Shown here: positions 14,838 to 23,114 of the stretch, piece by piece
Layout of the letters: every line of letters begins with the position of its first letter
Numbering within the stretch: the first letter of the stretch is position 1
The notes under the pieces: model-generated
Told to the model about the DNA's origin: nothing
Database searches by the model: none
The model's input: only the letters and a program-made list of their open reading frames with translations
Program-made: the position numbers and the translations under genes
Assembly (NCBI GenBank): GCA_051649085.1
Contig: JBOFGK010000031.1
Coordinates: 1-31,841, forward strand
Reading direction: 5' to 3'
Source: JBOFGK01 sp051649085
GTDB lineage: Bacteria > Bacillota_I > Bacilli_A > UBA3375
DNA: 31,841 nucleotides

Positions 14838-16057
14838 ATGAAAAAAATTATAACATTGCTACTTATTATTAGTTTGAATGCACAAGTTGTACCTTTTAAT
14901 GCTTTTGAAAAAGTAAGTACAAACACTCAAAATGTTCAGATGATTAATCCAACGGATCAAGTTTTGGTCGGTTATTGGTATAACAAAGGAAGTGCAGTAA
15001 CAACACCGCCTGGATTTAAGCTTACGGAAGTTAATGACGCTTATAATGTTGTTGTTGTATCATTTATGAATTCCACAAAAAAAGGTCAAATACCAACTTT
15101 TTCTCCAAATAAAAATATTTATAAAACCGATGAAGAGTTCAAAAATGATGTTCAAATCCTTAATCAAGAAGGAAAAACAGTACTTCTATCTATCGGTGGT
15201 CAAAAAGGTCAATTGATAGATTTAAGACCAGAACAAGGAGCGGAGTTGGCACAGCATTTGCTAGATGTTGTGGAAAAATATGGATTTGATGGATTTGATA
15301 TAGATCTAGAAGATAATGCTCGAGATCGTTTCGGAAATCAATTGGCAATAACATCAGCTGTAAAAATTGTGAAAAATCATTTTCGAAAACTAGGAGAAAA
15401 TTTTATTGTTACACTTGCACCTACTGCTTCAGGTCTTCAGTTAAAACGGAATAATTTGAATTATTTTCCATATAAAACATCTGGTCCAAAAGCTAAAAAA
15501 ACAGCACAGAATCCAGTTGTCGACAATTTGAAATTTTTTCAACAGACAAATGATGCATTTGAAAATTCAAATGGCCTTTTACATCAGACATGGAATTATC
15601 CGATTGTTAGAATTGAAAAAAATAAAACAAATCGTGCTGCATATGTTCCGTATTTACTAGCTTTAGAAGGATATTATGATTGGGTGAACTTACAAGTGTA
15701 TAGTCAGGGAGATTTTGAATTGAATGGTTATATTGCAACAAAAGAAAAGGATCGTGAGTTGTTTTTACAAGCGTTAATTTTGAATATTACAACAGGTCAT
15801 TCTGCTGATTGGTCAACTAGTTTTTATCGTATTCCTCCAGAAAAATTAGTAATTGGTTTACCAGCGAGTAAAAATGTTTCGCCTAAAAGTTATATTCAAA
15901 ATCCCCGACAAATTGAAGAAGTAATTAACTATTCAAGAAATTTGGAAGGGGATTTAAAAGGCTTAATGACGTGGTAGTTAATTGGGATCAAACTCAAGAG
16001 TGGAATTTTGCAAATTCTTATTCAAAATTTTTACGTTGTAGTCTAGAAGGAAATTAG
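14838..16057 (+). pseudogene. Secreted GH18 chitinase-like glycosidase, frameshifted near its 3' end
   Basis: The open frame runs 14838-15977 (379 residues). It has a signal peptide (1 to about 22), then a GH18 barrel: VLVGYWYN, VVVVSFMN, SIGG at 118-121 and the catalytic motif DGFDIDLED at 151-159 with acid E158. NLQVYS (285-290) and the final MTW follow. GH18 enzymes cut beta-1,4 bonds next to GlcNAc in chitin or related glycans. The frame stops right after MTW, but the next frame continues SVNWDQTQEWNFANSYSKFL and on to a TAG at 16055-16057, exactly what strand beta-8 of GH18 should look like. Deletion of one C (TGG-TCA-GTT becoming TGG-TAG-TT) between 15975 and 15976 explains it. The product would lose only the last 27 residues, so activity might persist; a sequencing error is also possible. 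It has its own promoter and sits between two LCP genes. Confidence 0.8.
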
Positions 16058-16133
16058 TGGAAAAATTAAAAATTATGAAAAATCCTTTAAATAGCAATAT
16101 TTGGGTATAATTAAATAGTGAATTAGGAGAAGA

Positions 16134-17420
16134 ATGAAAAACAAATTAATCTACTTACGAATGATAAGAGCTTTAGTAATAGTAGTGTGTGTATATTCGA
16201 TTGTTCAAGTTGGGTATTTTGCAGCAAAGGGGCTTGTGGTCAATGCGATAACACAAAAAAAGAATGTTGAATTACCAAAGTCATTTTCAATTTTACTTGC
16301 GGGAACAGATGTTGATGGTGGAGGTGTGCGTGACGTTGACAAAGATGGAATTAGAACAGATGCTTTAATGTTAGCAACTTTCAATCCGAAAAATGAACGT
16401 GGTGCAGCAAGTGTAAATGTTATTTCAATTCCTCGAGATACACTAACTTATGTACCGTGTTTAGGTGCAGAAACTAAAATAACAGAAGCAGCATCTTATG
16501 GGTACAATAATGGTTTTGGAGAAGGAGAACCTCAAACATTAGAAGCAGCAATCGCTTGTACTAAGGAAAGTGTTTCGATGTTAATGGATACAGAAATCGA
16601 TTATTATATCGCAGTAAATTTCAATACTTTTATTAAATTGATCGATGCAGTTGGTGGTGTTGAAATGACATGGGCGCAAGAAAGTGTTCGTGAACAAGAT
16701 AGTAAAGGTAACAAAGATGTTTTTTTCTTTGAAAAAGGTAAAACATACAATATGAATGGTGAAATGGCTTTAGCCTATGCAAGAAATCGATATGGTTCGA
16801 CTGCCGCTGAACGAGAGATGCGTCAACAACAATTAATTAGTGCGATTATTGCAAAAGTTGCAAAAGAACCAGAGAAATATGCAACAAAAATTGCACCAAT
16901 TCTTGCAACAGATACGACAAATAATATTTCAATTGACTTTGTACTAAATCTTGCACAATATGCGGCAAATTTATATCAAAATGCGATGAAGTTATTGTCG
17001 TACGGAGAAAAAATCACACTGGATATTGTTGATAATATGTATGCTGCAGATAATTTAGCATATAATTCATTTGAAGTACTGGGACTTAATCAAAACAACA
17101 TTGCTAAACAGGACCCAAGCAAAATTTATGATAAGTTTCAATCATGGGAAGAAGAAAGTAATTATATCTATCGTGTGCTTGTAAACAAAGATATGTTAAA
17201 TGTTCCAAGTGGAACTCCTCGACTAGATAAAGAGGGCAAACGAATAGAGGATATAAAACCGATTTCCCTTGAAGTCCAAATGCTCTCTCCGACTTATGAA
17301 GATTTTAATGATGGTGTTTATTATTCAATAATTCCGATAGAAGAATTGAATGTTTTACGTCAATCATTTGACACTGGAAGATCATATAATGGTGAGTATA
17401 AAGAATTTATGGTGTATTGA
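16134..17420 (+). CDS. LytR-CpsA-Psr (LCP) family cell-wall ligase, paralogue 2
   Basis: This 428-residue protein has an N-terminal membrane helix (about 10-30) and an extracellular LCP domain. Motifs are FSILLAGTDVD at 51-61, RTDA at 74-77, SIPRD at 98-102 and LAYARNRYG...EREMRQQQL at 213-234. It parallels paralogue 1 throughout, including the C-terminal extension with KQDPSKIYDKFQSWE and LNVPSGTP, so the pair probably arose by duplication. It is expected to transfer a lipid-linked glycopolymer to peptidoglycan outside the membrane. The start follows TTAGGAG. A possible TATAAT at 16106-16111 without a good -35 may allow separate expression. A very strong terminator follows. Confidence 0.9.
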   Translation: MKNKLIYLRMIRALVIVVCVYSIVQVGYFAAKGLVVNAITQKKNVELPKSFSILLAGTDVDGGGVRDVDKDGIRTDALMLATFNPKNERGAASVNVISIPRDTLTYVPCLGAETKITEAASYGYNNGFGEGEPQTLEAAIACTKESVSMLMDTEIDYYIAVNFNTFIKLIDAVGGVEMTWAQESVREQDSKGNKDVFFFEKGKTYNMNGEMALAYARNRYGSTAAEREMRQQQLISAIIAKVAKEPEKYATKIAPILATDTTNNISIDFVLNLAQYAANLYQNAMKLLSYGEKITLDIVDNMYAADNLAYNSFEVLGLNQNNIAKQDPSKIYDKFQSWEEESNYIYRVLVNKDMLNVPSGTPRLDKEGKRIEDIKPISLEVQMLSPTYEDFNDGVYYSIIPIEELNVLRQSFDTGRSYNGEYKEFMVY

Positions 17421-17443
17421 TGAATTGTGGTCAAAAACTAATG

Positions 17444-17482
17444 AAAATCACAGAAAAAAGTTATTTTTCTGTGATTTTCTTT
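17444..17482 (+). terminator. Strong intrinsic terminator after the second LCP gene
   Basis: A perfect 15-bp stem (17444-17458 with 17464-17478; core AAAATCACAG / CTGTGATTTT) closes a 5-base loop and is followed by CTTTAT. The A-rich 5' side would allow termination on either strand. Confidence 0.92.
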
Positions 17483-17531
17483 ATAATTAGTTAGGATAAT
17501 CTATTTTCCAAACAACTAGTTGTAAATTAAC

Positions 17532-17560
17532 TTGACATGATGGCGAAAAGTTATTATAAT
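17532..17560 (+). promoter_or_regulatory. Consensus promoter of glmU-prs-pth
   Basis: TTGACA at 17532-17537, exactly 17 bases, then TATAAT at 17555-17560: a full match to the vegetative consensus. Transcription should begin near 17567. Confidence 0.92.
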
Positions 17561-17566
17561 TTATAT

Positions 17567-17708
17567 GTAGCAATATACTGTCATTTTTGAAAATACAGTT
17601 GTTTCAAAAAGAAAAAATCATAAAAAGAAAGTATAATTCGAACTATGAAATAAACTTATAGTTTTGAGATTGTGCTACTAATCAACCGATTAGTAAAATA
17701 GGAGAAAA
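17567..17708 (+). promoter_or_regulatory. Structured 5' leader of glmU (candidate RNA element)
   Basis: The leader is about 142 bases. Its first bases, GTAGCA (17567-17572), can pair with TGCTAC (17673-17678), closing a long-range stem. Inside are ACTGT-ATTT pairing with AAAT-ACAGT (17577-17599, one bulged C) and AACTAT with ATAGTT (17641-17663). A terminal hairpin, ACTAATC-AACC-GATTAGT (17677-17694), lies just upstream of the Shine-Dalgarno and shares two bases with the closing stem, so the two compete in part. There is no T-box sequence or terminator. Whether this is a riboswitch, a protein-binding leader or a stabilising structure is unknown. Confidence 0.45.
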
Positions 17709-19013
17709 ATGATTAATGCAATTGTACTAGGTGGTGGAAAAGGGACTAGAATGAAGTCTGAACTACCTAAAGTTGTTCATCAAGTACTTGGATATGAGAT
17801 GATAAACTTAGTTATGAAAGAGCTAGTTTGCGCTGATGTTGAGAAAATTGTCGCGGTAATTGGGTACAAATCAGAAGTTGTAAAAGAAAGACTTGATCCA
17901 AAATTCAAGGTAAAACTTGCCCTACAACCAGAGCAGTTAGGAACAGGTCATGCAGTAAGTTGTGCACTTGATCAACTTGATCCAAATGTCAAGCATACGA
18001 TAATTACATTTGGTGACACACCACTAATTACAAGTGAGACGTATCAGTTAATCATTAACGAGCATACAGAAGAAGAAAATCAATTAACAGTCCTTTCTAC
18101 AAGAGTGGATAATCCAGTAGGTTATGGACGAATTATTAGAACAGCTGATGATCGTTTATTAGCAATTGTCGAAGAGAAAGATTGCGATAGCGAACAACGT
18201 GGAATTAAAGAAGTAAATAGCGGTGTGATGTGCGTGGAGACAGAGATGTTACTTAAATACATTCCACAAATAAAAAATAACAATGCACAAGCAGAATATT
18301 ATCTTACTGATTTGGTTGAATTGATGAGTAATGACAATTTGAAAGTTGGAGTTTGTGTTGTTGCTGACTATAAACAACTAGAAGGTGTAAATGATCTTGT
18401 TTCACTTAGTCGTGTTGCTAAAGTTTTGCAAAATAGAATAAATTATATGCACCAAATTAATGGTGTTAATATTTTAGATCCAAAAAGAACTTATATTGGT
18501 CCAAATGTATCGATTGGTGTACAGACAATCATCGAACCAGGAACATCGATAATGGGTGAGACAAATATTGGAAAAAATAATCACATTTTAAGTAATACCA
18601 AAATTGATGATACAACAATTGGAGATCATAATTCAATAGGACCTATGGCATATTTAAGAGAAAAAGCTGTCATTGGTTCAAATTGCCGAATTGGAAATTT
18701 TGTCGAAATTAAGAAAAGTACATTAGCTGATGGAGTTAAATGTGCACATTTGACATATATAGGTGATGCAACTGTTGGTTCAAATGTTAATTTTGGATGT
18801 GGATCAATTACAGTAAATTATGATGGGAAAAATAAGTACCAAACGATAATTGGAAACAATGTAATGATTGGTTCAAATGTTAATTTAATTGCTCCGATTA
18901 CAGTTGGAGATGGTGCGTTTATTGCAGCAGGTACTACAGTATCAAATGATGTGAAAGAAGATAAATTAATAATTGGAAGAGTTAAAGCACAAGTGAAGGA
19001 GAAATTAAGATGA
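17709..19013 (+). CDS. glmU: GlmU, bifunctional N-acetylglucosamine-1-phosphate uridyltransferase / glucosamine-1-phosphate acetyltransferase
   Basis: This 434-residue protein has an N-terminal nucleotidyltransferase domain, with LGGGKGTRMKSELPKVVH at 7-24, QPEQLGTGHAV and the metal-site segment FGDTPL. From about residue 250 there is a C-terminal left-handed beta-helix with the acetyltransferase residues of HLTYIGDA, the NYDGKNK loop and GAFIAAGTTVSNDV. It is slightly shorter than the usual 450-460 residues. It makes UDP-N-acetylglucosamine, the cytoplasmic precursor for peptidoglycan and wall polymers. The start has TAGGAG six bases upstream. The stop overlaps prs (ATGA). The gene stands behind a consensus promoter and a structured leader, so its expression may be controlled after initiation. 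Confidence 0.96.
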   Translation: MINAIVLGGGKGTRMKSELPKVVHQVLGYEMINLVMKELVCADVEKIVAVIGYKSEVVKERLDPKFKVKLALQPEQLGTGHAVSCALDQLDPNVKHTIITFGDTPLITSETYQLIINEHTEEENQLTVLSTRVDNPVGYGRIIRTADDRLLAIVEEKDCDSEQRGIKEVNSGVMCVETEMLLKYIPQIKNNNAQAEYYLTDLVELMSNDNLKVGVCVVADYKQLEGVNDLVSLSRVAKVLQNRINYMHQINGVNILDPKRTYIGPNVSIGVQTIIEPGTSIMGETNIGKNNHILSNTKIDDTTIGDHNSIGPMAYLREKAVIGSNCRIGNFVEIKKSTLADGVKCAHLTYIGDATVGSNVNFGCGSITVNYDGKNKYQTIIGNNVMIGSNVNLIAPITVGDGAFIAAGTTVSNDVKEDKLIIGRVKAQVKEKLR

Positions 19014-19996
19014 GTGAATACACAACAATGAGTTTTTCAAAGGATAATAATAATATTAGATTATTTGCATTAAATTCAAATAAGGATTTAGCAGAAAAAG
19101 TATCTGATTTAATTGGAGTACCGCTATCAAGCTGTTCAGCTGAAAGATTTGCGGATGGAGAAGTACATATTGATATTCAAGATAGTATCCGTAACGATAT
19201 TATTTTCGTTATTCAATCGACATCGAAACCGGTTAATGAGAATTTGATGGAATTACTAATTTTCATTGATGCACTTAAACGTGCATCAGCGAAAGAAATT
19301 AATATTGTTATGCCATACTATGGATACTCAAGACAAGATCGTAAAGCAAAGTCTCGACAACCAATATCAGCAAAATTAGTTGCGAATCTAGTTGAAAGAG
19401 CAGGAGCCGATCGTGTAATTACATTAGATTTACATGCATCGCAAATTCAAGGGTTCTTTGATATTCCAACAGATCACCTAACTGCAACAAAAGCAGTTGA
19501 AAAACATTTGAAGTCAATTTTAGATATTGATACAGATGAAATAGTAGTTGTTTCACCAGACCATGGTGGAGTTAAACGTGCAAGGAAATTAGCGAAAGCA
19601 CTTGGTGATTGTGGAATTGCTATAATCGATAAGAAAAGACCAAGACCAAACGAAGCAGAAGTTGAGTATATTATTGGTGATGTTGAAGGGAAAATTGCAA
19701 TTATGTATGATGATATGGTCGATACAGCTGGAACACTTACATTAGGTGCAGATAAATTACTTTCGTTTGGTGCGACAAAAGTTATTGCATGTTGTATTCA
19801 TGGTATTTTATCACACCCAGCATTAGAGAGAATTGAAAAATCAGATATTTCGAAATTAATTATTACTGACTCGATCCAACAACCAAAATTTGAAACAAAC
19901 AAAATTGAAGTTATTTCTGTTGATGAAATTTTAGCTAAAGCAATTAAAAATATTTATGAAGGTAAATCAATGAAAGATTTATTTGGTGGAAACTAG
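19010..19996 (+). CDS. prs: Ribose-phosphate pyrophosphokinase (PRPP synthetase)
   Basis: This 328-residue protein is a class I PRPP synthetase. It has the N-terminal FADGEVHIDIQ segment, the catalytic flexible loop YGYSRQDRKAKSRQPISAK (104-122), the metal-binding LDLHASQIQGFFDIP (139-153), the ribose-5-phosphate region VVSPDHGGVKRAR, and the PRPP loop DDMVDTAGTL (234-243). It converts ribose-5-phosphate and ATP to PRPP for nucleotide and amino-acid synthesis. The start overlaps the glmU stop, and AAGGAG lies inside the glmU end, so translation is coupled. The glmU-prs-pth order is conserved in many Firmicutes. Confidence 0.97.
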   Translation: MSEYTTMSFSKDNNNIRLFALNSNKDLAEKVSDLIGVPLSSCSAERFADGEVHIDIQDSIRNDIIFVIQSTSKPVNENLMELLIFIDALKRASAKEINIVMPYYGYSRQDRKAKSRQPISAKLVANLVERAGADRVITLDLHASQIQGFFDIPTDHLTATKAVEKHLKSILDIDTDEIVVVSPDHGGVKRARKLAKALGDCGIAIIDKKRPRPNEAEVEYIIGDVEGKIAIMYDDMVDTAGTLTLGADKLLSFGATKVIACCIHGILSHPALERIEKSDISKLIITDSIQQPKFETNKIEVISVDEILAKAIKNIYEGKSMKDLFGGN

Positions 19997-20551
19997 TTGA
20001 AATTAATTGTCGGACTAGGAAATCCAGAACCTAAATATGATTTGACAAGACATAATATTGGTTTTATGATTTTAAATGAATTTGCCCAAAAAAATGGTCA
20101 ATTGTTTAAGCAAAAAGACAATTACTTCTATTGCGAATTAAATTTGTTTGGTGAAAAAGTCTGGTTAGTAAAACCAAATACGTACATGAATCGAAGTGGT
20201 GAAGCTGTTCGTAAAATCGTCAGTTTTTATAATCTAGAATTAGATGATATACTTGTTATTCATGATGATGTGGATTTGAATTTCACGAAATTAAAGATTA
20301 AAACAAATTCTTCGGCAGGCGGACATAATGGGATTAAAGATATTATTAATCATTTGCATTCACAAAAGTTTTGTCGATTGAAGTTCGGGATTCAAGTTGA
20401 AGGTCAGAAAAAAGCACTTGATTATGTCCTTGATCGTTTTTCAAAAGCAGAACAAGCAGAACTTGGGTTTTCAATGGATGTAAGTTGTAAAATAATTGAA
20501 GATTTCATTAGAGGAATGAGCCCAAGTGAACTTGCCAATAAATATCATTAA
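19997..20551 (+). CDS. pth: Peptidyl-tRNA hydrolase, TTG start
   Basis: This 184-residue Pth has VGLGNPEPKYDLTRHNIGF near the N-terminus (catalytic H19, tRNA-contacting N9), KPNTYMNRSGEAV (59-71), the catalytic-Asp region VIHDDVDL (87-94) and the AGGHNGIKDI block. It frees tRNAs from prematurely released peptidyl-tRNA in the cytoplasm. No ATG fits: the conserved N-terminus begins directly at TTG 19997, which abuts the prs stop. The upstream GGTGG is a fair ribosome site, and coupling to prs is likely. The mfd gene that often follows pth in Firmicutes is missing; a terminator comes about 90 bases later. Confidence 0.95.
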   Translation: MKLIVGLGNPEPKYDLTRHNIGFMILNEFAQKNGQLFKQKDNYFYCELNLFGEKVWLVKPNTYMNRSGEAVRKIVSFYNLELDDILVIHDDVDLNFTKLKIKTNSSAGGHNGIKDIINHLHSQKFCRLKFGIQVEGQKKALDYVLDRFSKAEQAELGFSMDVSCKIIEDFIRGMSPSELANKYH

Positions 20552-20639
20552 AAGAAAAAAGTTTTTTGAGGTTTTTATTGATATAAAGTTAAAGTGATAA
20601 CAACAATAAAAGTAAAAAGTTAAATGAATTAATGAAATT

Positions 20640-20662
20640 CTTGAGTAGAACCTCAAGTTTTT
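20640..20662 (+). terminator. Intrinsic terminator after glmU-prs-pth
   Basis: CTTGAG (20640-20645) pairs with CTCAAG (20652-20657) around TAGAAC and is followed by TTTTTC. Confidence 0.8.
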
Positions 20663-20732
20663 CATTTTAACAAAAAAAAGTAAATGTTTTTACGTTTTGT
20701 AAGACTAATTAGAAATAATTTTTAGGAGAAAA

Positions 20733-21608
20733 ATGATTAAAGTCCAGAAGTTGAAAGTTAAGTTTAGTGGTACAGTGGCGTTAAATATAGAAAGACCATT
20801 TGAAATTTCTAAAGGCGACCGAATTGGAATAATTGGTGCGAATGGTGCTGGTAAATCAACACTTATAAATGCACTGTTAGGAATTCAAACATATGAAGGG
20901 GAAATAAAGTCGGAAATTTCCGCCCGTGAAATGGCAGTTCATCTTCAAGAAAATAACTATTCTGAGCATTTGACAGTAAAGAATATTCTTGAAATGATTT
21001 TAGATACAAAACTTTTGAAAAATGAAAAGTTACTTGAGTTAATTAGTTTTTTTGAATTTGAAGATTGCTTGAAAAAGAAATATGAAAAATTATCAGGTGG
21101 TCAAAAACAACGTTTAACATTAATACTTGTGCTGATGCAAGAGTCAAAAATTACTTTTTTTGATGAAGTAACATCAGGACTTGACTTTGAAACACGTAAA
21201 ATGTTAATCAATAAACTTCGAACTTGGTATAATAAGTCTGATTCAGCAATTTGCTTTGTGTCACATTACTATGATGAATTAGATTTTTTAGTAAATAAAT
21301 TACTGATTTTAGATAGAGGAACAATTGTTGATTTTGACACAGTAGATAATTTATTTGCCAAATATTGTGGTTATAGTATAATTATTTTGGAAAAAACACC
21401 AGAAAACTTGAAATATACCGAAAATGTTGAAATGTTATCGGCTCCTGCACATTTAATTGTCATCAAGTGTAATAATCTTGAAGAAGAATCAAGGGTGATT
21501 AATTATTTAGTTGAGAGGAACATTAATTTCAAACGTAGTAATCAAGATATTGAAATATTATCGTTTAATGCAATTCGATCAACTGGAGAGGAGTTTGATG
21601 AACAATAG
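20733..21608 (+). CDS. ABC transporter ATP-binding protein
   Basis: This is a 291-residue ATPase. Walker A GANGAGKST is at residues 35-43, the Q-loop region at VHLQENN, the signature LSGGQKQRL at 120-128, Walker B ITFFDEVTSGLD at 140-151, and the H-loop in FVSHYYDELD (175-184). About 80 C-terminal residues follow the nucleotide-binding domain, as is common for ATPases paired with ABC-2 permeases. The substrate is unknown; such pairs often export drugs, peptides or lipids. The start has TTTAGGAG six bases upstream. The gene overlaps the downstream permease by 11 bases. Subfamily is not assigned. Confidence 0.9.
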   Translation: MIKVQKLKVKFSGTVALNIERPFEISKGDRIGIIGANGAGKSTLINALLGIQTYEGEIKSEISAREMAVHLQENNYSEHLTVKNILEMILDTKLLKNEKLLELISFFEFEDCLKKKYEKLSGGQKQRLTLILVLMQESKITFFDEVTSGLDFETRKMLINKLRTWYNKSDSAICFVSHYYDELDFLVNKLLILDRGTIVDFDTVDNLFAKYCGYSIIILEKTPENLKYTENVEMLSAPAHLIVIKCNNLEEESRVINYLVERNINFKRSNQDIEILSFNAIRSTGEEFDEQ

Positions 21609-22368
21609 ATTAATTAAAAGAAATTTGATCAAGGGTGAATTTTTAGGAATTCTCGGGAACGTAATGACAATTTTCTTTGGAGTTTTTTTCCCGATTTTCA
21701 TGACAAGTATGCTTTCTCTTTCGATTGGTCAATCAATTCCCGTAGAATTTCGCATGGAATATTTTTATATCCCAACATTTACAGTTAATGCGAGTTTGAT
21801 TGCGATGGCAATAATTTTAATTGGATTTCCAGCAACTTTTGTTAGAGATATTCAAGCAAAAGTCAACTTAAGAATGAATCTATTTGGATATTCAATAATT
21901 CAAATTTTAGTTGCCAAAGCGATTGCTTATCTAACGGTCGTTTTGCTTGCACTTATTTTATATGTAACTTTGGTTCCGATTATTTTAGAAATCGATAATT
22001 TAAACTTTTTTGATCTAGTATTATTTTTATTTTTGCACATGATTTATGCCATAGCTATTTTTATTTTTTCATATGCAATTACAATTTTACTACCAAAATT
22101 TTCTTGGGTATATCCGTTAACGATGTTTATCTATTTTGCGATTATGATAATTTCAGGTTCAATGGGAGCAACAGTTGAGTCATTTCCGGAATTTATCAGG
22201 AACATTTCCTACAAAATTCCCTCGAGTCAATTTGGTGCACTTTTTCCAAAAATATTTTTAGGGACAGATACATCACTTATAAACTTGTATATTTCATTAG
22301 GAATTGCGTATGTAGTTGCATTTTTCTTTTTAGGTTTAGCAGTATACAAAAATCGCAGACGGATATAA
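21598..22368 (+). CDS. ABC-2 type transporter permease
   Basis: The chosen start, ATG 21598, gives 256 residues (MNNRLIKRNLIKGEF...). The site GGAGAGGAG lies just upstream, and a longer in-frame extension to 21511 would sit deep in the ATPase gene without a ribosome site. The protein has about six membrane helices and a short cytoplasmic N-terminus, typical of ABC-2 permeases; the segment FIRNISYKIPSSQFGALF lies before the last helix. It should dimerise and work with the ATPase encoded just upstream. The 11-base overlap implies coupled translation. The transported substrate is unknown. Confidence 0.85.
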   Translation: MNNRLIKRNLIKGEFLGILGNVMTIFFGVFFPIFMTSMLSLSIGQSIPVEFRMEYFYIPTFTVNASLIAMAIILIGFPATFVRDIQAKVNLRMNLFGYSIIQILVAKAIAYLTVVLLALILYVTLVPIILEIDNLNFFDLVLFLFLHMIYAIAIFIFSYAITILLPKFSWVYPLTMFIYFAIMIISGSMGATVESFPEFIRNISYKIPSSQFGALFPKIFLGTDTSLINLYISLGIAYVVAFFFLGLAVYKNRRRI

Positions 22369-22487
22369 AAAAAAGAACAAGAACACATTTTTTGTTAACA
22401 CTTACGAAACTGTGTACATATATATTTTAGTTAAATACAAAAAAACAGCTTTAAAAAATAGAAAAGCATACTGAACCTGTGAAAAAA

Positions 22488-22496
22488 TGTTATAAT
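22488..22496 (+). promoter_or_regulatory. Extended -10 promoter of hpf
   Basis: TGT-TATAAT: a perfect -10 with TGn extension, 30 bases before the hpf start. No convincing -35. Confidence 0.7.
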
Positions 22497-22526
22497 GGAG
22501 TATAATAAATTTTAATTGGAGGAAAC

Positions 22527-23054
22527 ATGAATATACAAATTCTTGGAAAAAATGTTGAAGTAACTGAAGGGATTAGTGCTAGAATAAATGAAGCGCTTAG
22601 TCATTTAGATCGATACTCAAATGAAGAGTTAAAAGCTAAAGTTGTTATTAAAACATATCACATTGGTCAAAAAATAGAAATTGCACTCGAATTGGATAAA
22701 AGCCATACATTACGTCAAGAAGCAGTAGATAGAGATTTATATTTGGCAATTGATGTTGCAGCTGAGAAATTAGAAGAGCAATTAAGAAGAATTAAAGATC
22801 GTCTTCATAATCATAACCGAAGTGAAAAAGCTGAACTTCAAAAATTCTTTTTAGAATTAGGACACGAACCTGAGGAATCTAAAGCAATTGTTCGTCGTAA
22901 AGAAGTTGAATTAAAACCAATGAGCGAAGAAGAAGCAATTCTTCAGTTCGAATTAGTAGGACATGATTTCTATGTTTTTGAAGATTTCAATACAGATCAA
23001 GTCAAAGTGTTATATAATCGTAAAGATGGTGAGTACGGGATTTTAGAATTTTAA
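22527..23054 (+). CDS. hpf: Ribosome hibernation promoting factor, long form
   Basis: This is a 175-residue, two-domain HPF. Residues 1-100 are the S30AE fold (MNIQILGKNVEVTEGI..., then DLYLAIDVAAEKLEEQLRRIK...). The C-terminal dimerisation domain runs from about 118 to 175 (VRRKEVELKPMSEEEAILQF, then a GHDFYVFEDFNT block). Long HPF inserts into the 30S decoding region and pairs ribosomes into 100S dimers during slow growth. The start follows TTGGAGG. In many Firmicutes hpf lies close to secA, as here, with one DUF2752 gene between. Confidence 0.95.
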   Translation: MNIQILGKNVEVTEGISARINEALSHLDRYSNEELKAKVVIKTYHIGQKIEIALELDKSHTLRQEAVDRDLYLAIDVAAEKLEEQLRRIKDRLHNHNRSEKAELQKFFLELGHEPEESKAIVRRKEVELKPMSEEEAILQFELVGHDFYVFEDFNTDQVKVLYNRKDGEYGILEF

Positions 23055-23070
23055 AAATCGTTTATCAACT

Positions 23071-23095
23071 AAGGTAAGAGCAATGCTCTTACTTT
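23071..23095 (+). terminator. Hairpin after hpf, terminator or attenuator
   Basis: AAGGTAAGAGC (23071-23081) pairs with GCTCTTACTTT (23085-23095) around AAT, 11 bp with one G-U pair. The following T content is modest (TTTAATTA), so termination may be partial. Confidence 0.55.
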
Positions 23096-23114
23096 AATTA
23101 TGTTATGGAGTATA

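Noticed and set aside
21511..21597. Longer start for the ABC-2 permease
   Set aside because: It would overlap the ATPase gene by nearly 100 bases with no ribosome site; ATG 21598 has GGAGAGGAG upstream and begins a typical permease N-terminus.
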